NCBI RefSeq assembly: GCF_019112545.1
Contig: NW_025064911.1
Span: 1 to 64,000 of the forward strand
DNA length: 64,000 nucleotides
Reading direction: 5' to 3'
DNA from: Guyanagaster necrorhizus
Lineage: Eukaryota > Basidiomycota > Agaricomycetes > Agaricales > Physalacriaceae
This document shows positions 48,474 through 58,375 of the stretch, piece by piece. The notes beneath the pieces were generated by a model that saw nothing but the letters and a program-made list of their open reading frames with translations, was not told the DNA's origin and did not search any database. Positions within the stretch are counted from its first letter, which is position 1. Every line of letters begins with the position of its first letter. The position numbers and the translations under genes were made by a program.

Positions 48474-50957
48474 TATATTTCTCTTTTCTTATGCACACTA
48501 GCATGAAGGAAACTGAATGCCATCATCAAACACAATAACCTCTGATCTTACTGATGACTTTTTTAAACTTTTAGCTTCCATTATTGAAACACTTCTAGGT
48601 TTACTCATGATTATTTAAATTTGCCAAGAATGACAATCAGTAACTGCTTGAATAGTCAGACACTATTAAGCCTTCTAACAAGTACAACAGATTTTGTGCA
48701 ATATTATGTCTGACCTCTCCTTCCACTATATCTCTGCTTCTGTCTGAGCCTTCTTTCAGCTCACATTCAGATCCATACCTGAAGCTGGACCTAGTGGCTT
48801 AGATTCATGAAATGCTAAAAAAGAAGAAAGACACTGATACTCTCTCCAACTCCAATAAACAACTAATAGAAATGATAACACTCAGCTCACTAGATTCAGA
48901 AACCTGTGGGTCCTGGTGCATTTCTCTTCAGTCCTAAACCATGAGGATGAAGATCTCCCTAACAACTTCTTTGATGATGAACTATTCTCTGACCCTTCCA
49001 CTATCTCATCTGAGCATGGAATTAGAGACTATGTCCAGAACTCTCTTAATGCCACTAGAGTGGCTCTAGGCTCCTGACACATATCCTCAGACTCTGACTA
49101 TAACTCTCTCTATGCAACTCCAGAAGATAGTCCAGCCCTCTCAGTCTACATCAACTACAGTAGTCATGAGACTACTGATCTCTAGTCAAATGACAAGGAC
49201 CCACAAGAAAGGTGGAGAGCTAGGCTCCACACCTGAGTTAATTCAGACAGAAGGCTCTACATCCAATTTAGCCCTGACAGGGACACATAAGACAGACACA
49301 CAGATGACAATGCCTAAAGAGATGTTGAACATATATAATCCAAAGACTATTCAGCTGCTACTCATATAGAGGGAGCCAGGCAAGAAGCAGAAGAAAAAGC
49401 CCAAGATGTTGCTGAGTATATAGCATCCCAGACTCAGAATGAGTATGAGGAGATCCAGTATAACAGGTAGTACTATTGCCACCAGCATGAACTTGAGGCT
49501 GCCACTTGAAGATCCAGCTCCTCAACCTGATATGGCCTCTGCACCAAAACTTTGAGCTCTCCCTTCTGAGAGCCCAGCACATCAGCAGACACTGACCCAT
49601 GAGCAGAATCTGCAGAAGCTGTCACCTCCAGTGAAGCCACTTAAAGGGACACTTATCTCTCTTCTCTCAGAACTCTCAGCATTACAGACACAGATACCAT
49701 TCTCTTCCACTCTGAATCCATACTTGATGCCTATGGGCTTTGAGTCTCTTTCAACACTCACATCTCTGACCACAGCCTCTAATGATTTCTTGGAGGCAGA
49801 GTTGCAGGATTATTTCTCAACTCTCAGTTCTATTGAAACTTCTGCTAGTATCACTACAAACTGAAGGAACAGAGAGCACAAGGTGGCCACTAAGGAAATA
49901 TTGAAATCAGTGCTGGCTAACTCCTCAAGCAGCCTCCTTCTAGGATCAACCCCAATATCACAGGATCCAGCAATAGAAATAAAGACCAGCTCCTCTGTGA
50001 TGATCAGACCACATGCTCTATCCATCTATGACCCACCCAACAGCTTCTTTGCTGAGGACAGTGAGGAAGAGACAGACAATGAGGATGAGAAAGGGGATAA
50101 GGAGAGATAACAGAACATTCCTCTTAAATGGAGGCAGTTTATGAAATATGCCAGAGAAGAAACTGATGAAGAAACATTAGAGGAGGAAATACAATAAGAA
50201 TGAGAGAAAGAATATTTAAGGCTGTATCAAGAAGGGACAGCAGTTTTATGGAGGGATGTCAGCTGGTTGATGTTATCTCTAGAGAAAGAGTATACAGTTG
50301 TGGACAACACTGAAAAATGAGACATTTTACAGTATGCTGCAACTAAACAAGCAATTTTTGTCTATAATAGACACTATCCCAAGGATCAACTGAGGCCACT
50401 CCCAGCATACAAATCAAAGTACAAGGTCAAACCCATGCTATAGACTCTCTCAGTAATACTGAAATAAGCTGTTTATATGGCTTTGTCCATTTGAAGTATC
50501 AGAACCCAGTACACATATGCAACTCCTTCAATCTGAAGCTCTGCCAGTCAGCTTAGTCAATCCTGACCCCAACCAACCAGCTGAATTACCAGCTTCCAGA
50601 ATCCTTGAGTTGGCAAAGAAAGCTGACTCCTCAGTGGACAATCCTCATCAGACAAAGCCAGGCCCTATGAAAAGACTCCCAAAAAGAATGACTCTAAAGT
50701 GGTGAAGCTTGGATTCACTGTGTGAAATAAAATTATCATGTGAAAAGAAGTACTGTCTCTGAACAGCCCAGTTGCTAATAACAACTCACTTCATTCATTC
50801 TTTAGTCTGCCAGCTAAATGGGAGTGGCCACCATTTAATGAATATCTGAACCTGATGAGAGCCTTATCCTTAGATGCCACTATCAAGTCTCTTTTGCCTT
50901 CACATATCTTGAAGACAAAGCTAAGGTTTGATGGTCCTTGCTATCTCTCAGCCTCTA
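48474..50957 (+). pseudogene. N-terminal gag extension of gypsy I
   Basis: Begins with the shared motif FFKLLASIIETLLGLL at about 48560-48605. A Ser/Thr-rich part follows (open 49112-49369, 49631-49864, 49883-50110). Next come an acidic stretch (EDSEEETDNEDEKGDKE, about 50055-50105) and the shared block YQEGTAVLWRDVSWL ... ILQYAATKQAIFVYN at about 50224-50370. Domain order matches E and F. I do not recognise a named domain. It is interrupted before the capsid domain by solo LTR N. Confidence 0.62.
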
Positions 50958-50962
50958 GTCAA
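50958..50962. repeat. Target-site duplication left of solo LTR N (GTCAA)
   Basis: GTCAA precedes the LTR and recurs at 51482-51486. Confidence 0.88.
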
Positions 50963-51481
50963 TGTTACAATTTTTCCTATTTTCTTTTCTTTTTCCTCGG
51001 AAATGACCCCTATCTCTGCCTAGTCAGGGTGCTTAAGCCAGCACTTAGGACCATGGGAATGCTTAGCTCAGCACCCAAGTCGGTCACTCTCCTATCACAA
51101 CGCTGTGTGCTGTGAAGAGAGAGACAGTACCCTTTTTGTCTTCAGCCGGCAGTGCAACGACCACAGCACAACAGCAAGACAACAGCTTTTGTGGAGAGCC
51201 TGGCAACAGCAGGGGTAACAGCTCTATGACAGACAATATCTTTTGTGAAACATCTATTTATAATGAGATAACAGAACAGTATTTAAGTAGCTTAGTTCTT
51301 GCTGTAATACCCCAGTCTCAAACTAAAGTTTATCTTCACCAAATTACTCTTGAGCTTTTACTACTTGAGCCTTGATTCACTTCCACTATTAACTTTTGTG
51401 AACTCAGTCAGATATACCCGAAGTGCGAGGTACCAAACTGTTTATCATGTGTTGATAGTCATGTGAAACTTGGGCTTAACA
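50963..51481 (+). repeat. Solo LTR N (519 bp), comparatively young
   Basis: Starts TGTTACAATTTTTCC and ends GGGCTTAACA, flanked on both sides by GTCAA. No internal gypsy sequence is attached, so it is a solo LTR left by LTR-LTR recombination. It keeps at least ten CpG sites (for example around 50998, 51080, 51100 and 51155-51165) inside a host element that has almost none, so it inserted later or escaped mutation. Transcript-start motif AGTCTCAAACTAA is at 51314-51326. Confidence 0.88.
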
Positions 51482-51486
51482 GTCAA

Positions 51487-52196
51487 TGACTGGGCAGCAC
51501 TATTATCTGCCATCTTGGCCAGTGTTCAAACAACTCCTCTGAGACAAGTTCATCAACCTAGCCATGCAGAAAGTGCACAAGAGCAAGATGAAGAAGTATA
51601 AGATAGGGAACAAGCCAGCCACTGAGTACTTTAATAAGCTGAAATAGCTTGGCAAGCTTGTTAGAATTCAGGACAGTGTCACCAATGATAATAGAATGGT
51701 TGACATGCTCAAATGAAGGGCACCTCCCTTCTATATCAAAATGATCTCAGATATTGGAATAAATATCCTGAAAGGATATGATATATGAAAGAAATGGATC
51801 ACTAAGATGTATAAGAAATGACAGTGGCAGAAGGCAGAACAAGTGAATCTTCAGAGTGATCACAAGCTCTATCAACCAACAAACATGAAACTCAGCAATC
51901 AGACTAACCCTGCCAAGACTAGCACCTCACTCTCCAACACTCTCATATATAGAATGCAGAAGACCAGAACCAGCACTATGTACACTGGCCAGAGCAAGCT
52001 GATAGACATAGATCAGCTAAAGAAGAAGGGCAAATGTTTTAATTGTGGCCAGAAGAGACACCTGTTGAGAGACTGCCTGAAGAAGAAACATACTCAAGAA
52101 GACATCAGAATGCAGATTGCCAAATTGCAGAAGGAAAATAAAGAACTCAGGAAGGAAATGAAGATAGAGGAGATAAAAAATAGGGCTAACCAGTGA
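51487..52196 (+). pseudogene. gag: gag of gypsy I, capsid remnant and zinc knuckle
   Basis: The capsid tail starts right after the solo LTR (PSWPVFKQLL-type segment near 51510-51540). The zinc knuckle CFNCGQKRHLLRDC is intact at about 52034-52075. The coiled-coil-like Lys/Glu tail ends in CAG TGA at 52191-52196, with pol continuing in the -1 register. The DDINQFLVDC part seen in F and E is missing here, so a deletion preceded or accompanied the LTR insertion. Confidence 0.78.
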
Positions 52197-55100
52197 GCAA
52201 TTCTACTGGATTGGCCAAAGGACTTAGTGGTGTGTCTCTAACAGCTGCTGAGCAGACTGATAGTACCTCTATAGCTACATCTATGCCTAACTTATGTGTG
52301 CATTCAAATATACTCTGTTTTACCACAAGATCACCCAAAGAATTGTCTAAACTGAAAACTCAACCACCTATGGACTAAACAGAGAGAGCAATCTCCACTG
52401 GATGTCTCAAGCCCTTCAACACCAAATGAACTTGATGTGCCACCAAAGATACAAAAACAAAAGGGGAAGCCAAGGCAGTACTCAAAAACTGGGTACACAA
52501 GATCTGAGCCAAAGAAGTGATCAACAAGATGATTAAAGGAATGAGGAAGGCCAAGTGATGCTGAGCTTTGGAATGGCTTGACAAGCTTAGGGGACCCCAA
52601 AAGTATATTCAACAACAAAAGATCTCAGGATGAGATCTAACCACTAAGTCTCAAGTCAAGATGCTCACATTTTGCTCCACCCATGTGGTCACTGCTCTTA
52701 TTAACAGTGGCTGTACAGAGAGCTCAATCAATCAAGCTTTTATCAACAAGCATAAACTCTTCATCTGAGCAACAGCCATCTCTATTCCAGTATACAATGC
52801 TAATAGAACCAAAAATCAAGTCAGCTCAATCACAGAGTTTATTAAACTATAACTCATCATTGGTGATCACTCAAAATAGATTAACCTGGCCATCACCAAC
52901 CTAGAAACCAAGGAAGTATTCCTTGATCATGATTGGTCTATTTGACACAATCCACTCATCAATTGGAAGACCAAGTGGATCACCTTCACTCAATGCAAAT
53001 ACTGCAAGATTCTATTTGAATTGCCAGATAAAGACTCTAAGAATAGGTGGGATAAAGAGATGGAAGATGGTAAGACCATACTCACTATAGATATATAACA
53101 GGTATTACATATTCAGGCTATGCATCATGCCAATGACTTAGTCACAAAGGCTAATGAGAAAAAGAAAAAGAAGATGTTCAGAGAAATGATATCTGAATAG
53201 ACTTGAGACTATCAGAATCTGTTCAGTAAGGAAAGCTTTGACAAATTATCAGAGCTGAAGCCATGAGATCATGCAATCAAACTGATTCTAAATGCAAATG
53301 CCAACCTGGACTGCAAGACATACCCTCTTGGAAATCTGGAGCAGCAGAAACTTGACAAGTTCCTAGACAAAAACCTTTCCAGCAGGTGAATCCACTCTTC
53401 CAAATTCCCCATGGCTTTTCTCTTTTTCTTTGTCAAAAAAAAGGACAGAAAGCTCTGACTGGTCTAAGACTACTGAAAGCTAAATGAGATGACAATCAAA
53501 AATCATTATCCTCTTCTGCTTATCTCAGAACTTATAGACAAGCTACATGGCACCCAATACTACACCAAGTTGAATGTTAGATGGGGATATAACAATGTAC
53601 AGATCAAGAAGGGCAATGAGTGGAAAGCAGCCTTCCAGACCAACTAAGGACTATTCAAACCCATAGTCATGTTTTTTGGACTCACAAACTCATCAGCAAC
53701 ATTCCAGTGGATGATAAATGACATCTTTAAAGATCTCATCACCACTGGAAAGATCACAATCTATCTCAATGACATTCTTATCATGTCACAAAATCATGAA
53801 GAATACTAAAAATTAGTCCAACAGATACTCACACTGATGAGAAAGCACAAACTCCTCCTTAAGGTGAAAAAGTGTGAGTTTGAGGTTCTGGAAACAGAAT
53901 ACCTCAGAGTAATCATTAGCAAAGAAAGCATTCAGATAAACCCAATCAAGATAGCTGAAATAACAGAGTGGCCAATGCCAACCAAAAAGAAGAAGTTGCA
54001 ATTCTTTTTAGGATTCACTAACTTTTACTGATAATTCATTCAAGACTACAGCAAAATCATCCATCTAATAATGCAGTTAATGGGAAATGCTCTATGAAAT
54101 TGGAGGCTCTCACAGCAAGCTGCATTCAACAACCTCAAATGATGACTCACTGAAGACATCATCTTAGTAATTCCAACTCAGGACAGATGATTCAGAGTGG
54201 AAGCTGACTTGAGCAAAGAAGCAATCAGCACTATACTCTCACAGGAGCAGGATGGAAGATGGTAGTCAGTCACCTTCTTATCTAAGGCATTAACTATGAC
54301 AGAACACAACTACAAAATATATGACAAGAAACTTCTAGTGATCATGCTAGCCCTTTCAGAGTGACATCATTATCTGATCAGTGCAGTCCAGACCTTTGAA
54401 ATCTGGACTGACCACTAAAACCTTTGATATTTCTGACTTCCTCAGAAACTCAATCAATGACAAGCATGATAGATTATAGAACTCTCTGAATACAACCATA
54501 CACTTCATCATAAGGCAAAAGCAGCAAACAAGAAGGCAGATTTACTCAGTTGGTAGGCAGACCACAATCAGAGGAGTGATGACAATGAGAGAGTGGTACT
54601 ATTAAAGCCTGAACACTTCTAGACAATGATAATGCCAACAGAGAAGGAGATTCACAAGCAGATCAAAAGTGCCACATGAGATACCAGTCAATAGGACTAA
54701 TGAGTGGCTCTCTCAATCAATCATGAATGAGGAATGGTGAAGAAAGGAAGGCTGATCTGATATGATGGCCAGATCTATATACCATATAATCAAGTGCTTA
54801 GAGGTGAAATTATTGCCACCTGCCATGACCATGCAACAGCAGAGCATCTGAAGATCACTAAAACTAAAGAACTGATACTATGGGAGTACTGGTGGCCAAA
54901 GATGGAATAAGATATAGAACAGTATGTAAAAGAGTGTGAAACATGTCAACATGAGAAGGTATTGACCCAACCACATGCAGCACTGCCCCACTCAAATGAG
55001 ATCTCACAAATACCATAGATTCACATTTCAGTTAACATAGTCATAGAACTATCCAATTGCAACAGCTATGACACTATCCTAGTAATCATCAATTGGTTCT

Positions 55101-56100
55101 CTAAAATGATCATCCTGGTCATGTGCTTGATAGAATTAACATCAGAAGAGTGGGCCAAGATTCTCCATGATGAAGTCTATGCTAAATATAGTATACCACA
55201 AGTTGTTATCTCCAATCAGAGACCACAATTTATCTTGAAATTCCTTAATGACTTATATTGACTCTTAAACATTCATCATAATGCCTTTATAGCATACCAT
55301 TCTCAGACTGATGAACAAATAGAGTAAGTCAATCAGGAAATTAAAAAATATCTCTGGCTATTCATCAACTACCACTAAGATGACTGGGTTGAGTGGCTTG
55401 CTCTAGCTGCCTTCCAACACAATAACTGCATCCACTCCACCATCAGGAAGACTCCTTTCTTTATAAACCACAGCTATCACCCAAATATCTCTCATACAAC
55501 ATAACTCCATATGATAATGCCCACTTCCTCTGACTTTGCTGCAACAATGTTTAAGATTCATGATGAAACATGCACTGTCCTTGAAAAGGTGATGACATCC
55601 ATGAAAAAACAATATGACAAACATCATGCTTCAGCTCATACCTTTGCCATCAACAACAAGATTTGGTTGGACACAACCAACCTTTATCTCTCTTGTCCAA
55701 AATAAAAACTTGCTGATAAATGCACTGGACCTTTTCTCATTTTCACCAAAGTTGACATCTCCACATATAAACTCCATCTTCCTACTGCATAAAAAATCCA
55801 TGATGTATTCAATGAAATCCTTCTTACTCTATATGTTGCTTCCACATACTCCAACCAAGAACACTCACCCCCACCTGAATCTGAACTGATCAATAATAAA
55901 GAACACTATAAAGTCAATCAAGTTTTTAATCACAAGCTCCACAAAGTTCATGCATGTGAAGAGAGAACATGAACCACAGTTGACTATTTGGTTAGTTGGA
56001 AGAGTTTTGGCCCTGAATCTAATCAATAGATCAATGAACAACATATAAATGCAGATGATGCAATTTGTGACTATAAACTCTCTAGAATACCTATCAAGAT
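52193..56100 (+). pseudogene. pol: pol of gypsy I (PR-RT-RNaseH-IN-chromodomain)
   Basis: Protease near 52690-52970 has DSG changed to NSG. RT spans about 53230-54040, with catalytic YLDD changed to YLND at 53762-53773. RNase H spans about 54190-54570. Integrase spans about 54800-55720. The chromodomain lies at about 55900-56090 (VDYLVSWKSFGPESNQ). Stops in most segments come from Gln, Arg and Trp codons. Confidence 0.86.
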
Positions 56101-56106
56101 GATGGT

Positions 56107-56122
56107 CTTAAAGAGAGAGTAA
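56107..56122 (+). other. Polypurine tract of gypsy I
   Basis: cttaaagagagagtaa lies directly before the 3' LTR. Confidence 0.78.
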
Positions 56123-56579
56123 TATTACAAATTTTCCTTTTCTTTTCTCAATTAACCTCTATTTATGCTTAGTCAGAGTGTCTAGACCAGCACTTAGAAC
56201 TGTGGGCAGGCTTAGTCACTATAATAGGCCAAGTCTGCTATTGTCCTCTGATGCAACAACAACCCTCAACAATAAACAATACTCTTTTGTAGGAAGTAAC
56301 AATGCTCAAGGACAAAGAGCACTATAGCATAGAAATTCACAATTAGTAGGGATATATTTAACTCAGACTCAAACAGTATATAAGTAGCATAGTTCTCATT
56401 ATATATTCCCAGCTTTGAGCTAAAGTTTATTCTTCTACCACTTCATCTCAAGCCAACTGTTTACTGGCCTTGAAGCATTTAGTCAACAGACACATATAGT
56501 GAACTCTGGCATGACTGTACAAACTCAATACAGCATCAGTTTATCATGTGTTCTGATCACATGCAACTTGGGCTTAATG
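56123..56579 (+). repeat. 3' LTR of gypsy I (457 bp)
   Basis: Same length as the 5' LTR. Starts TATTACAAATTTTCC (TG changed to TA) and ends GGCTTAATG. Followed by GACTG at 56580-56584. Confidence 0.88.
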
Positions 56580-56584
56580 GACTG

Positions 56585-56646
56585 TACAAACATGATACAG
56601 CACTAGTTTATCATGTGTTCAGGTTACATGCCAGTTAGATCTCACA
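56585..56646 (+). repeat. Remainder of gypsy G 3' LTR
   Basis: tacaaacatgatacagc to gatctcaca corresponds to the last 60 or so bases of related LTRs and continues the G LTR broken at 48002. Confidence 0.8.
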
Positions 56647-57480
56647 TAATTCACCTGTGAAACTGACTCCACTGAAACTGCTTTTGTGACAACTACATTT
56701 GAGAGACACTCACCTTCTGTAACCTTGATGTTTATAGACTCTAGAGTCAGCAACTACTTCCTTTGCAACTATGAGGACTTCACTGAATACATACCAGTTG
56801 TATTTCATACTGATTCATCTGCTATTGAACAGAAGAGAACTTGAGATTCTCGGCCAGAGGATGATGATGACATTCCAGCTTGATGAGAAAGATGTCAAGC
56901 TAACCTTCAAAAATGCACTGCATTCACCTTCATTGGTAGTGAACCTTGTGTCTGTGAGCATTCTAGACAAAGCCAGATTGTTGACTGTATTTTTAAAGGC
57001 CATGTGGCTGTCCAAGACAAGTCTGGTAAAGAGATCTTTGCAGGTTGAGGCTTGGATGGCATGTATATCCTAGATGCAGCACCCACTCTCCAGGCCATAT
57101 CATCAGTCATCATCTACCTCCCTGTGCCACTGGCATCATTGTTTTGTTTATGCAAGTTCTAAAAAGATCAAGGAAATGATGTTAAAGAACTTTATGGATG
57201 GCTTGAAAATCACCTCAGATTCTCTCCAGAGCAGGTATGAGGATTGTGTCTTTGTGCAACATGCTCATCACTCATTCAATGAACCTAGTGGCTACTGACT
57301 TGTGGAGACTGTCTCAAATAGTATTGCAGAGTGGAAAAACATACATGATGATCTTTATAGATAGTGAGTCCTCCTTCAAAGCAAGGAAGTTTCTTGCTGA
57401 CAAAACTGATGACATGACTGTTACAGCATTTGAGCATAATGCAGGGCTTTCTGTGTTCAACACACTGTCAGCATGAGGCT
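56647..57480 (+). pseudogene. pol: Copia K fragment: protease to integrase
   Basis: Plus-strand Ty1/copia remnant. A protease-like DSG region is changed to DSR near 56738 (FIDSRVSNYF) and followed by FHTDSSAI-type sequence. Then come KLTFKNALHSPSLVVNLVSVS (about 56899-56960), the GAG-pre-integrase region with LKEMM..N-type sequence near 57170-57230, and the start of the integrase core, seen as DLWRLSQI and MMIFIDSESSFKA (about 57296-57390). Frameshifts and stops occur throughout. RT and RNase H are absent. G sits at its left edge, so the upstream half is displaced or lost. Confidence 0.7.
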
Positions 57481-57858
57481 CATCTGTAACATAGGATGAA
57501 CAAATGTCTGTGTCCAATGTCAATTTAGGCCAAATATGACTTGTATCAAGTCATCCTGAACTGCTATAAGACATGTTTACAATGAGAATGAGCATCATTT
57601 TCTCATGTTCACTTTACTTTAGTGGCCTGATATTAATCAAAGTCTAACTCATATGATCAGGCATGATTCAGATCTTGCAGCATGCAACTGTGACTTTATT
57701 ATCTATGGCATGTAGAAAGTGTGCATCAACTAAACAAAGGTCCATGGATGACCAATAGGCTTGCACTCTTCTAACAAGGGTCATTAATGATTGATGGTTG
57801 GAGAATAGATGTACCCTGCATCTCTTGGGTTTATAGCCAAGTTTTTATATAGCAGCAC
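57481..57858. other. Unassigned CpG-poor sequence
   Basis: Possibly further decayed copia sequence. No domain is recognisable. Confidence 0.35.
57854..57858. repeat. Target-site duplication of solo LTR O (AGCAC)
   Basis: AGCAC precedes the LTR and recurs at 58076-58080. Confidence 0.85.
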
Positions 57859-58075
57859 TGTTGGAAATCCTTGGTGATGTGCAGGGTAGACTCCAGGCTG
57901 GTAAGACCAGATGGTATGAACTTATTATTCTACAGCTCCTACAGAGCTTGTATTTATACTCTCCAGACTTATATCTAGAATTTACTACAACTTTCTCTTT
58001 CTCTCGAGCTTACTCATCAACTCTTGGCATGATGCTGGATTGCCCTTTCTAGAACTTTCTAGCAAAATCCCAACA
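57859..58075 (-). repeat. Solo LTR O (217 bp), copia-type
   Basis: Plus-strand ends TGTTGGAAATCC and AAATCCCAACA give the inverted TGTTGG...CCAACA termini typical of short copia LTRs. A TATA-like box (gagtataaatacaag) reads on the minus strand, so the LTR is in minus orientation. Flanked by AGCAC on both sides with no internal element sequence. It lies about 300 bp beyond the 3' end of the BCS1-like gene. Confidence 0.82.
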
Positions 58076-58080
58076 AGCAC

Positions 58081-58375
58081 AGGACTTTAGCAAGGTTAAG
58101 AATGGAGAGGATCAGGTGATCAAATAAAACCCTGGTTATTGCTCAACACTTTCATCAGCACATAAGGTATGCCAATTCTACTTCAAGTTCAATTGAACAT
58201 CTTTTGGTGACTTGATATTACCATTTGATGATGTCTTGCATTCTTTATATCTGATAATGTTCCCTCAGTGCCAAGTCACCACTCGAAATTAATTGGCTGG
58301 AACACATTATGTCTTCCAACCACCAGTTTGAGGAGCAACTAGATAAATGAATACATATTCTAAGAAATCAAGACA
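58081..58375. other. Transition from repeat to host DNA
   Basis: No gene seen. CpG sites begin to reappear near 58283. It includes the 3' flank of the BCS1-like gene. Confidence 0.4.

Larger units (their letters stand above)
48003..56579 (+). mobile_element. Gypsy I: full-length element inside the G LTR
   Basis: An 8577-bp plus-strand element with two 457-bp LTRs. The target duplication is AACTG on the left (47998-48002) and GACTG on the right (56580-56584), one transition apart. The uninterrupted sequence gcatgactgtacaaac is visible in the I LTRs themselves. It contains N-terminal gag, gag, pol, polypurine tract and an inserted solo LTR (N) within gag. All frames are broken. Confidence 0.9.
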
